Below, piece after piece: positions 1 to 5,177 of a stretch of 5,177 bases of DNA. The notes below the pieces were generated by a model. It saw only the letters and a program-made list of their open reading frames with translations. It was not told the DNA's origin and ran no database searches. Made by a program: the position numbers and the translations under genes. Position 1 is the stretch's first letter; each line of letters starts with the position of its first letter. The stretch is from Candidatus Yonathbacteria bacterium RIFOXYC2_FULL_47_9 (GTDB lineage Bacteria; Patescibacteriota; Minisyncoccia; Phycocordibacterales; UBA1550), in NCBI GenBank assembly GCA_001825115.1, contig MHUY01000033.1, forward strand, positions 4,162 through 9,338, in the 5' to 3' direction.

Positions 1-1793
1 TTGACGGCATCTGCAACCTTTTGAATGGCATCCTTTTGCCCCACCACACGCCCCTCGAGCTCCTTGTCCATATGGGCAAGTTTGCCCGCTTCCTCTTCAA
101 GCATTTTGGTGACCGGGATACCCGTCCAGCGCGCAACCACCTCCGCAATATCCTGCTCCATTACTTCTTCTTTTAAAATACGACGCGAAGACTGAAGCTT
201 TTTCAAGCGCGCTGTTTTTGTCGCGAGATCTTTTTCGAGGGATGGGATGCGGCCATAACGAATCTCGGCAGCAAGAGCGAGGTCTGCTTTTATTTCAGCA
301 GTCTCAGCTTCGAGGCGAGCGGACTCCATTTGTTTTTTGATATCGCGAATATCCACCACGAGTTCCTTTTCATTCTTCCATTTCATCTCAATCTCACGAG
401 TCTTCTCGCGGAGGTCACCTATCTCTTTGTCGATCTTTTTCGTGCGTGCTTTGGCATTCTTACCCGTGTCACCTTCTGCAAATGACTCCTTTTTAAGGGC
501 TTCTTTTTCTATTTCAAGACGCATAATACGACGATGCGCATCCTCGAGGATAGGTGGTTTGTTTTCGAGCGAAATACGGAGAGCGGATGCGGCCTCATCA
601 ATAAGGTCTACGGCTTTGTCCGGCAAAAAACGATCAGTAATATAGCGACTAGAGAGGTTGACCGCTGCAATAATGGCATCATCGGTAATATGCACACCAT
701 GAAAAAGTTCATACTTTTCCTTGAGACCACGCAGGATTGCAATGGTGTCCTCTGGTGCGGGCTCGTTTACATGAACAGGTTGAAAACGACGAGTAAGAGC
801 GGGATCTTTTTCAATATGCTTTTGATACTCACGGAGTGTCGTAGCACCGATAGCACGAAGCTCTCCACGCGCAAGGGCAGGTTTTAACATATTTGATGCA
901 TCCATCGAACCTTCAGCGGCACCGGCTCCTACAATCGTATGAATCTCATCAATAAACAAAATAATTTTACCTTCTGAGCGCTCGATCTCTTTCATAATCT
1001 TTTTCAGACGATCTTCGAATTCTCCTCGATATTTCGTGCCCGCAATGAGCAAGCCTAGGTCGAGAGAAACGAGTTCCTTGTCCTTAAGAGACTCAGGAAC
1101 ATCACCTTTTGCCATACGAATAGCAAGGCCTTCCACTACGGCAGTCTTTCCCACACCGGCCTCACCGATGAGAATTGGGTTGTTCTTGGTGCGACGAGAG
1201 AGGATTTGAATAATGCGACCAATCTCGTTGTCTCGCCCAATGACGGGATCAAGTTTGTCTTGACTTGCTAGCGCCGTGAGATTACGCGTGTATTTGTAAA
1301 TTGATTTAAGTTTTTTTGATGGCGTACTGTCCGTAATATTCTGTGCACGAAATTCCTCAAGGATGCCCATAACTCCATCGCGATCAATATTGTAGCGCAT
1401 CAAAAATTCTCGCGCTGACCCTGGCACATCAAACAATGCAAGAAAAAGATGCTCGCAGGAAATCTGTTTATCTTTCATTTCTTGCGCAATACGAGGGGCT
1501 ACTTCGCCAAGAATCTGCCCAAGTTCTGGAGTAAGATAAAGCTGATATGAAGGAGAAACGACATTGTTCTGCGCACTCGAAGGCTCAATCTGGTCAAGAA
1601 TCGCCTCGGCGAGTGCCATCGAATCCACCTCGAGTCGGTCGAGGATTGAAACAACTACACTTTCCTCATCAAGAACAAGTGCCGTAAGAAGATGTGTCGG
1701 ATTTACGTGATTTTGCCCGCGCTCAACAGCAAGCTCATGAGCTCGACGTATCACATCGCGTGCTTTGGTAGTGAAATCATTAAATGGCGGCAT
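1..1793 (-). CDS. clpB: ATP-dependent chaperone ClpB, N-terminal two thirds (cut by window edge)
   Basis: ClpB is a cytoplasmic hexameric AAA+ disaggregase that pulls polypeptides out of aggregates, normally with DnaK/DnaJ/GrpE. The 597 complete codons in the window stay open to base 1; the family is about 860 residues, so most of the second ATPase domain is missing. Seen here: a Clp N-terminal double repeat (about 1-150, opening MPPFNDFTTKARDVI); the first nucleotide-binding domain with Walker A GEAGVGKT (210-217, Lys216), Walker B ILFIDEIH with Asp282/Glu283, and a TRRF arginine-finger segment; a long charged coiled-coil middle domain (about 400-530); then VARWTGIPV (Trp556 within it) and VVGQ opening the second ATPase domain. 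The long middle domain separates ClpB from ClpC and ClpA. The ATG at 1791-1793 fits the usual family N-terminus; no Shine-Dalgarno precedes it. It lies 68 bases downstream of the HtrA-like gene and has its own promoter candidate. No CIRCE element is present. Reading the frame by hand showed no frameshift. Confidence 0.96.
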   Translation of the reverse strand, partial: MPPFNDFTTKARDVIRRAHELAVERGQNHVNPTHLLTALVLDEESVVVSILDRLEVDSMALAEAILDQIEPSSAQNNVVSPSYQLYLTPELGQILGEVAPRIAQEMKDKQISCEHLFLALFDVPGSAREFLMRYNIDRDGVMGILEEFRAQNITDSTPSKKLKSIYKYTRNLTALASQDKLDPVIGRDNEIGRIIQILSRRTKNNPILIGEAGVGKTAVVEGLAIRMAKGDVPESLKDKELVSLDLGLLIAGTKYRGEFEDRLKKIMKEIERSEGKIILFIDEIHTIVGAGAAEGSMDASNMLKPALARGELRAIGATTLREYQKHIEKDPALTRRFQPVHVNEPAPEDTIAILRGLKEKYELFHGVHITDDAIIAAVNLSSRYITDRFLPDKAVDLIDEAASALRISLENKPPILEDAHRRIMRLEIEKEALKKESFAEGDTGKNAKARTKKIDKEIGDLREKTREIEMKWKNEKELVVDIRDIKKQMESARLEAETAEIKADLALAAEIRYGRIPSLEKDLATKTARLKKLQSSRRILKEEVMEQDIAEVVARWTGIPVTKMLEEEAGKLAHMDKELEGRVVGQKDAIQKVADAV

Positions 1794-1803
1794 ATGTTTT
1801 TAA

Positions 1804-1832
1804 ATTATATCTATGTAGTACCATAGAGGTAA
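1804..1832 (-). promoter_or_regulatory. Candidate clpB promoter next to the start codon
   Basis: On the minus strand a perfect -10 hexamer TATAAT lies at 1804-1809. A weak -35-like TTACCT (3 of 6 matches) lies at 1827-1832, exactly 17 bases away. Only 10 bases separate the -10 from the clpB ATG, so a start about 7 bases below the -10 would give a leader of about 3-4 bases, with no room for a ribosome binding site. A better -35 hexamer, TTGACA, is at 1838-1843 but 28 bases from this -10. It would instead pair at 17 bases with TACTAC (1815-1820), which is preceded by a TG extension. The two may be tandem promoters. The call is made from motif matching alone. Confidence 0.55.
1810..1827. repeat. 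Inverted repeat in the clpB promoter spacer
   Basis: The six-base arms TCTATG (1810-1815) and CATAGA (1822-1827) are perfect complements around a six-base centre. They fill the space between the TATAAT and the TTACCT hexamer, touching the first base of the latter. The position is right for a repressor operator, and no other gene signal explains it. It is short and AT-rich, so chance is a real alternative. No CIRCE-like or other heat-shock operator consensus is recognised. Confidence 0.35.
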
Positions 1833-1861
1833 CGCCCTGTCAATTTTGGCATACGGGGGTT

Positions 1862-2713
1862 TTACCGTGCCTTTTTTACTTCGGGAGACGCGGGGGTTTG
1901 TGGCACAAGGAGCGCCTGCGCTTCGGCAGCAGGGATACCTATCTGTGTGCCAATAGACTCGTCGATACTTACAAAACCCATGACAACACCCCCGAGAGTA
2001 ATAATTGGTGCACCATTTGAAGTACCTGCGAGACGCTGAGAGAGTCCGAACCCATCAAGGAACTTTGTTTCTACTTTAGTCTCTTTGTCAGTTACGATAC
2101 GGGTATCAAGATTTGAAATAAGCCCTGTCACAATAGTTTTACCATCCCAACCACCAAGAACGATTGCTGTTTGCCCCACTTTAAGAGTAGATGCATCCCC
2201 GAGTATAACGGGAATAAAAGTCGCTGGTGGAGTTGATGTCGCCAAGGGCTTTACGGGAGTAAGTTTACCCAAACCTAATGTTCCTGATTTTTCGTTTGAA
2301 ACAACTTCAAGAGCGTACGAGACGCCGTCAACCGTCGCCATAAGTACGCCACCTCCAAAGTTTCCTTTGTCGGTCACGACAAATCCGTCTTTTGAAAGAA
2401 TAGTTCCAATCCCCGCCGAACGCATCTCGCCATCCTCGCCAGCAACCCTCAAAGCAACAACGCTTTTTGTATTGCGCTCGATTGCTGCAACCATAAGGTC
2501 TTCATCTTTTATAATAACCTGCTTACCTGGTTTTTCGATGATCGTAGGCGTTACCTTTTCTATGGTACGCTCAACCACATTGGTAATACTTTGTAGTACT
2601 GGTCCAGGAGCTTGCTGCATGAGGGTTACCACCACAATACCCGTCGCCATAGAGGAAACGAAGCTCACGAAGAGTGTGAGGAGGACGATCTGTGATTTTG
2701 TAAGATGTTCCAT
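1862..2713 (-). CDS. Membrane-anchored HtrA/trypsin-like protein, probably catalytically inactive
   Basis: A 283-residue protein with one N-terminal membrane anchor (about residues 8-32), a linker (about 33-70) and a domain that follows the HtrA (S1C) chymotrypsin fold. The landmarks are a strand pattern GIGTILSKDGFVVTD (101-115) matching the HtrA His-loop, VVSNEKSGTLGLGKL (137-151) matching the Asp segment, and GTSNGAPIITLGGVVMGF (230-247) matching the GNSGGPL nucleophile loop. In this hand alignment the catalytic His falls on Gly117, the Asp on Thr145 and the Ser on Asn233 (Ser232 is adjacent). No PDZ domain follows: the protein ends in a short charged tail after IPAAEAQALL (260-269). I infer a non-proteolytic binding or sensing role on the outer face of the membrane. 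Similar N-termini (MEHLTKSQIVLL) are remembered from Parcubacterial proteins annotated as trypsin-like, but the function is unknown. It starts 25 bases after the dismutase stop, and its promoter candidate reaches into the dismutase 3' end. Confidence 0.85.
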   Translation of the reverse strand: MEHLTKSQIVLLTLFVSFVSSMATGIVVVTLMQQAPGPVLQSITNVVERTIEKVTPTIIEKPGKQVIIKDEDLMVAAIERNTKSVVALRVAGEDGEMRSAGIGTILSKDGFVVTDKGNFGGGVLMATVDGVSYALEVVSNEKSGTLGLGKLTPVKPLATSTPPATFIPVILGDASTLKVGQTAIVLGGWDGKTIVTGLISNLDTRIVTDKETKVETKFLDGFGLSQRLAGTSNGAPIITLGGVVMGFVSIDESIGTQIGIPAAEAQALLVPQTPASPEVKKAR

Positions 2714-2723
2714 ATTCTATTCT

Positions 2724-2753
2724 ATACTACCGCGTCTCCTACTTCCCTGCAAA
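2724..2753 (-). promoter_or_regulatory. Candidate promoter of the HtrA-like gene, partly inside the dismutase 3' end
   Basis: On the minus strand TAGTAT (2724-2729, 4 of 6 matches) ends 10 bases before the ATG at 2713. TTTGCA (2748-2753, 4 of 6) lies 18 bases further upstream, within the last codons of the dismutase. A shifted reading, TATAGA or TAGAAT closer to the ATG, is also possible. Either would give a leaderless or nearly leaderless mRNA. An AGGAG is present but ends 22 bases from the ATG, too far for a Shine-Dalgarno. Read-through from the dismutase gene remains equally possible. Confidence 0.4.
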
Positions 2754-3311
2754 TCGCGCGTCTACCGTACTCCAATCGACAGCATTCCAAAACGCCGTGA
2801 TGTAATCTGCGCGCTTGATACCATAGTCGAGAGCAAACGCATGTTCAAACACATCCATCACTAGAAGGATACCTGCACCAGCAAGATGTCCCCCATCATG
2901 CTCCCCTACCCACACGTTAAAGAGGCGTCCTGTCTCCGTATCACGTACGAGCATAGTCCAGCCAATACCACGCATTGCACCAGTACCCCTGAAGTCCTTT
3001 TCCCATGCTTCAAGTGAGCCAAAATCTTCTTCTATCTTTTTTGCGAGGACACCCTTTTTATCGAGCACACTTCCCCCTTTGATCATATTGCCAAAATAGA
3101 GCTCGTGTAGGCGCATACCGTCCCACTCCCAACCAAAGCGACGCTTGAGTTCACTCCATTGCGGCGTGCCAATTTCAGTTGTTTTTAATAAGTCAGCGAC
3201 CTTATTGGTATTCGAAACATATCCTTCATAAAGCGTAAAATGATTGCGCAAGAGAGCGTCAGAAAAACCCACCGTCCCCAACAACCCTTCAAAATTCTTT
3301 GCTTCGTACAT
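2739..3311 (-). CDS. Fe/Mn-family superoxide dismutase with a second-sphere histidine
   Basis: This 190-residue cytoplasmic enzyme converts superoxide to oxygen and hydrogen peroxide; the length is usual for the family. It has an N-terminal alpha-hairpin domain (about 1-85) and a C-terminal alpha/beta domain (about 86-190). The metal ligands by motif are His24 (NHFTLYEGYV), His69 (RLHELYFGN), and Asp153 with His157 (MDVFEHAFALDYG). Tyr31 matches the gateway tyrosine, but it lies seven residues after His24, against eight in the E. coli enzymes. The outer-sphere position that is Gln in E. coli MnSOD aligns with His138 (GEHDGGHLAG), and the FeSOD Gln position aligns with Gly65. This makes it a His-type member whose metal, Fe, Mn or either, cannot be read by eye. 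DVFEH replaces the usual DVWEH. The ATG at 3309-3311 fits the expected N-terminus; no Shine-Dalgarno is seen. It lies 83 bases below the desulfurase. Confidence 0.95.
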   Translation of the reverse strand: MYEAKNFEGLLGTVGFSDALLRNHFTLYEGYVSNTNKVADLLKTTEIGTPQWSELKRRFGWEWDGMRLHELYFGNMIKGGSVLDKKGVLAKKIEEDFGSLEAWEKDFRGTGAMRGIGWTMLVRDTETGRLFNVWVGEHDGGHLAGAGILLVMDVFEHAFALDYGIKRADYITAFWNAVDWSTVDARFAGK

Positions 3312-3356
3312 AAATAGTGGTTGATAGTTAGAACTAATAATCCAGAACTTATAGGC

Positions 3357-3386
3357 ATTCTACCACAGCGCACTCGTGCGCGTAAA
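3357..3386 (-). promoter_or_regulatory. Candidate superoxide dismutase promoter
   Basis: On the minus strand TAGAAT (3357-3362, 5 of 6 matches) carries a TG extension (TGG before it). TTTACG (3381-3386, 4 of 6) is 18 bases upstream. The predicted start leaves a leader of roughly 38-39 bases without a Shine-Dalgarno. A poorer hexamer, TATCAA, 9 bases before the ATG would give a near-leaderless mRNA but lacks a good -35. The spacer holds a GC-rich palindrome. Confidence 0.5.
3368..3381. repeat. GC-rich palindrome in the dismutase promoter spacer
   Basis: GCGCACTCGTGCGC reads as GCGCAC and GTGCGC arms around a two-base centre. It sits between the proposed -35 and -10 of the dismutase gene and overlaps the first base of the -35. 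It could be an operator. It lies just downstream of the desulfurase stop, but no T-run follows the stem on the minus strand, so an intrinsic terminator is unlikely. Confidence 0.45.
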
Positions 3387-3394
3387 CCATAAAA

Positions 3395-4567
3395 TTACAT
3401 TACCGATATTTTTTCAAGAATGCCGGGTAGTACTTTTATCACATAGTCGAGATCTTGTTTTTTTGTATCGCGACCGAGAGAAAATCGCACAGAGGCCTTC
3501 TCACCTTTTTGTGCACCATAGAGCGCCGTGAGAACATGTGAAGATTCTCCGCTCGCGCTCGTGCAAGCGCTTTTACCTGAGACCGCAACTCCTGCGGCAT
3601 CGAGATAAATCACAAGCGCCTCACTATCGACGTCGGGAATCGAAATGTTGAGGATGTTGGGGAGTGCATGTTCAGGGTCACCATTTATCGTGCTTCCGGG
3701 AATCTTTTTCAGTATCGCTTTTGCAAATGCATCACGGATTTTTTGCACGCGGGTGAATTCCTTAACTTTCATTTTTTGTGCAACATGGAGCGCCTCCGCA
3801 AATCCTGAAGCAAGCGCAACGGCCTCGGTCCCCGCACGACGACCTTGTTCATGCTCGCCACCATACATAAGTGGTGAGACATTCACTCCGCGTCTTACAA
3901 AGAGAGCGCTGATACCACGTGGGCCATACGTCTTACCTGATGACAGTGTCATAAGGTCAACGCCAAGCGAGAGCACGTTGAGATCAAGATAGTTTGCCGC
4001 CTGTGCGGCATCGGTGTGAAAATATGGATACAATGATTCGTTCACTTTCCGCGCATGGCGAATTTCTTTTGCAATATCGCGAATAGGTTCGATCGTACCA
4101 ACTTCGTTATTTGCATACATCACCGACACGAGCACGGTCTCAGGAGTAATAAGCTTGCGGAGTTCTTTTAGGTCAGCGACCCCATGAGAATTAACAGAGA
4201 GATAATCAACGCGTACCCCTTCTTTTTCAAGAACGCGAGAAACCTCAAGAACTGATGGGTGCTCTATTGCTGAAACAATAATATGTGGATGTACTACCCC
4301 TTTCGCACGCGCCGCGCTCACCACCCCCTGAATCGCCATATTGTTCGCCTCGGTCGCTCCACTCGTAAACACAATCTCGTCCGCGTGTGCAGACAAAACC
4401 TCCGCGACCTGTGCACGTGCCGCCTCAAGTGCCACCCGCGCCAGCACCCCCTCTTTATGCAGCGCACTCGGATTCCCGGGGAATTTCCTTGTCGTAGCAC
4501 TCACCACCTTCATCACCACCCCGTCAACCGGTGTTGCCGCAGCGTTATCTAAATAGATTCTTTTCAT
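3395..4567 (-). CDS. Group I cysteine desulfurase (IscS/NifS family)
   Basis: A PLP enzyme of fold type I that takes sulfur from cysteine, giving alanine and an enzyme persulfide used for Fe-S clusters and thiolated tRNA. Numbering from the TTG at 4570 (subtract 1 for the ATG), the N-terminus is RIYLDNAAATP (4-14). Other landmarks are SGATEANN (70-77), His104 in AIEHPSVLE (stacks on PLP), MYANNEVGT (151-159), HTDAAQA (185-191) with Asp187 and Gln190, PLP-lysine Lys213 in SSGKTYGPRG, RRAGTEAVA (244-252), and catalytic Cys336 in SACTSASGESSHVL (334-347). The usual SGHK before the lysine is SSGK here, so the conserved histidine is Gly212. The reading frame also allows the TTG at 4568-4570, but the ATG at 4565-4567 fits the family N-terminus and coincides with the predicted transcript start. 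No IscU, IscA or regulator gene is adjacent, so IscS and NifS cannot be told apart by context. The length, 390 residues, is typical. Confidence 0.95.
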   Translation of the reverse strand: MKRIYLDNAAATPVDGVVMKVVSATTRKFPGNPSALHKEGVLARVALEAARAQVAEVLSAHADEIVFTSGATEANNMAIQGVVSAARAKGVVHPHIIVSAIEHPSVLEVSRVLEKEGVRVDYLSVNSHGVADLKELRKLITPETVLVSVMYANNEVGTIEPIRDIAKEIRHARKVNESLYPYFHTDAAQAANYLDLNVLSLGVDLMTLSSGKTYGPRGISALFVRRGVNVSPLMYGGEHEQGRRAGTEAVALASGFAEALHVAQKMKVKEFTRVQKIRDAFAKAILKKIPGSTINGDPEHALPNILNISIPDVDSEALVIYLDAAGVAVSGKSACTSASGESSHVLTALYGAQKGEKASVRFSLGRDTKKQDLDYVIKVLPGILEKISVM

Positions 4568-4573
4568 CAAGTA

Positions 4574-4602
4574 ATGATAGCTCGCGAGCAGCCTTTTTGC
4601 AA
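4574..4602 (-). promoter_or_regulatory. Candidate desulfurase promoter, leaderless
   Basis: On the minus strand the -10 TATCAT (4574-4579, 5 of 6 matches) has the -35 TTGCAA (4597-4602, 4 of 6) exactly 17 bases upstream. Six bases separate the -10 from the ATG, so the standard start position falls on the A of the ATG itself. The TTGCAA is the same hexamer that serves the divergent promoter. Confidence 0.6.
4580..4589. repeat. Ten-base perfect palindrome in the desulfurase promoter spacer
   Basis: GCTCGCGAGC is its own reverse complement and occupies the -10-proximal part of the 17-base spacer of the leftward promoter. It touches the -10 hexamer but is outside the rightward promoter. The position suits an operator acting on the desulfurase gene only. 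No known operator consensus is recognised. Confidence 0.4.
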
Positions 4603-4605
4603 AAA
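4594..4605. repeat. Palindrome TTTTTGCAAAAA at the shared -35 position
   Basis: This 12-base perfect palindrome is centred between 4599 and 4600 and contains the TTGCAA used as the -35 in both directions. It is also an A/T-tract pair that may bend DNA. It lies at the midpoint of the divergent gap. Confidence 0.6.
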
Positions 4606-4625
4606 ATCGAAAAATAAGGTATAGT
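4597..4625 (+). promoter_or_regulatory. Candidate promoter of the DUF4446 gene
   Basis: The -35 TTGCAA (4597-4602, 4 of 6 matches) and the -10 TATAGT (4620-4625, 5 of 6) are 17 bases apart. Ten bases separate the -10 from the ATG at 4636, predicting a leader of about 3-4 bases. The same TTGCAA is the -35 of the leftward desulfurase promoter. Confidence 0.6.
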
Positions 4626-4635
4626 TTTGAACATT

Positions 4636-5100
4636 ATGGCATCGCTCTCCCCCATGATTATTATCGCACTACTCTCGGCTATCGTTCTTGCCTTGAGTAT
4701 TTGGCTCTTTATTGTTGAGCGCCGCTTGAAAAAACTTCTTGCGGGCAAAAACGCGCAGAGCCTTGAAGGGCTCATTGGTGCGCTTGGTACGGATATTCGT
4801 GCACTTGAAAAATTTCGCGACGACACAACTGCCTACCTAAAAACGGCCGAGACACGTCTGCGCCGCAGCATCCAAGGGGTTGAGACCATTCGCTTTAATG
4901 CATTCAAAGGCACAGGAGAAGGTGGTAATCAAAGCTTCGCCATTGCTCTCCTCTCTGAGGACGGAGATGGTGCTCTTGTTTCAGGTCTCTATGCACGCGA
5001 CCGTATGAGTGTCTTTGCAAAACCCATCAAGCGCTTCACCTCAGAACACGAGATGACTGCCGAGGAGCGTGATGTAGTTGCTCGCGCAAAAAGATCATAA
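4636..5100 (+). CDS. DUF4446 family membrane-anchored protein
   Basis: A 154-residue protein recognised as DUF4446, a family of unknown function. An N-terminal membrane helix (about 7-26, rich in Ile, Leu and Ala) is followed by the basic stop-transfer VERRLKKLLAGK (27-38). A predicted coiled coil covers about 41-80, and the conserved core includes VETIRFNAF (82-90), QSFAIALL (99-106), an acidic EDGDG turn (108-112) and LYARDRMSVFAKPI (118-131). The tail MTAEERDVVARA (140-151) also matches the family. The charge pattern places the C-terminal domain on the cytoplasmic side. The reading frame extends up to a TTG at 4627, but the ATG at 4636 is chosen: the TTG would lie upstream of the predicted transcript start and adds nothing to the helix. 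It is divergent from the desulfurase gene, with which it shares the 68-base promoter region. No function is assigned. Confidence 0.85.
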   Translation: MASLSPMIIIALLSAIVLALSIWLFIVERRLKKLLAGKNAQSLEGLIGALGTDIRALEKFRDDTTAYLKTAETRLRRSIQGVETIRFNAFKGTGEGGNQSFAIALLSEDGDGALVSGLYARDRMSVFAKPIKRFTSEHEMTAEERDVVARAKRS

Positions 5101-5131
5101 GAGTCCTACGCCATTCGTTTCTTTTTTATTT

Positions 5132-5177
5132 ATGACCAAACTATCCCCACAAAATTTTGCCCCCCGCCCTCCCATCG
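5132..5177 (+). CDS. Start of a rightward gene, cut by window edge (possibly initiation factor IF-2)
   Basis: An ATG 31 bases after the DUF4446 stop opens a frame that stays open for 15 codons to the window end, reading MTKLSPQNFAPRPPI. An Arg-Pro-Pro-Ile segment right after a short N-terminus recalls Patescibacterial translation initiation factor IF-2, in which a GTPase domain (GHVDHGK) follows almost directly. The part that would prove this is outside the window. No Shine-Dalgarno, promoter or terminator is clear in 5101-5131, which is T-rich, so co-transcription with the DUF4446 gene is likely. The existence of the gene is more certain than its identity. Confidence 0.4.
   Translation, partial: MTKLSPQNFAPRPPI

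Noticed and set aside
337..887. Two overlapping rightward frames inside clpB
   Set aside because: They are antisense to the ClpB middle and ATPase domains, with no motif or start signal of their own.
1794..1861. CIRCE or other known heat-shock operator upstream of clpB
   Set aside because: No TTAGCACTC / GAGTGCTAA arms are present; only an unrelated six-base inverted repeat is seen.
2736..2740. AGGAG as ribosome binding site for the HtrA-like gene
   Set aside because: It ends 22 bases before the ATG, beyond functional spacing.
2085..2864. Long rightward open frame of 259 codons
   Set aside because: It lies antisense to the HtrA-like and dismutase genes, which have clear family motifs. Its translation has low-complexity Ser/Thr/Pro composition and no recognisable domain.
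3368..3381. Intrinsic terminator of the desulfurase
   Set aside because: The stem is strong, but no run of T follows it on the minus strand, and it sits inside the dismutase promoter candidate.
3645..4556. Several short frames antisense to or out of frame with the desulfurase
   Set aside because: The desulfurase is intact over the region, and these translations are Arg/Ser/His-rich shadows.
4568..4570. TTG as the desulfurase start
   Set aside because: The adjacent ATG is a better codon, matches the family N-terminus and coincides with the predicted transcript start; the TTG would precede it.
4545..4826. Leftward 93-codon frame across the divergent gap
   Set aside because: It is antisense to the DUF4446 gene, overlaps the desulfurase start and would cover both promoters. 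It has no recognisable domain.

Overview
The window reads as bacterial chromosome with compact, almost entirely coding DNA. Gaps between genes are about 25 to 83 bases, and no stretch over 300 bases lacks a gene. The gene set is ClpB, a membrane-anchored HtrA-like protein, an Fe/Mn superoxide dismutase, a cysteine desulfurase and a DUF4446 protein. This set, the look of the HtrA-like N-terminus and the absence of Shine-Dalgarno sequences suggest a member of the Patescibacteria (CPR), probably Parcubacteria. That placement rests on remembered resemblance, not on a search. The standard code with TGA as stop is sufficient. No RNA gene, CRISPR array, mobile element or convincing intrinsic terminator was seen.

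Layout. Four genes run leftward, in transcription order from about 4567 to 1: a group I cysteine desulfurase (3395-4567), a Fe/Mn-type superoxide dismutase (2739-3311), an HtrA-like protein whose three catalytic residues all appear replaced (1862-2713), and the disaggregase ClpB (1-1793, C-terminal third outside the window). A DUF4446 membrane protein (4636-5100) and the opening codons of another gene (from 5132) run rightward. The 68-base gap 4568-4635 is the only divergent point.

How they may work together. ClpB rescues aggregated proteins, the dismutase removes superoxide, and the desulfurase supplies sulfur for Fe-S clusters and tRNA thiolation, which oxidants damage. The HtrA-like protein could sense or bind misfolded material outside the membrane. 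This looks like a loose stress and maintenance neighbourhood, but each gene has its own plausible promoter, so a single operon is not shown.

The most notable signal is in the promoters. Four genes have a -10-like hexamer ending only 6 to 10 bases before the ATG, with a -35-like hexamer 17 or 18 bases further up and no Shine-Dalgarno. This predicts leaderless or nearly leaderless mRNAs. In the divergent gap the two promoters appear to share one palindromic -35 hexamer (TTGCAA), with exactly 17 bases to each -10. Three promoters also carry an inverted repeat inside the spacer. I see no clearly new multi-gene system; the remaining points of interest are the pseudo-protease and the active-site type of the dismutase.
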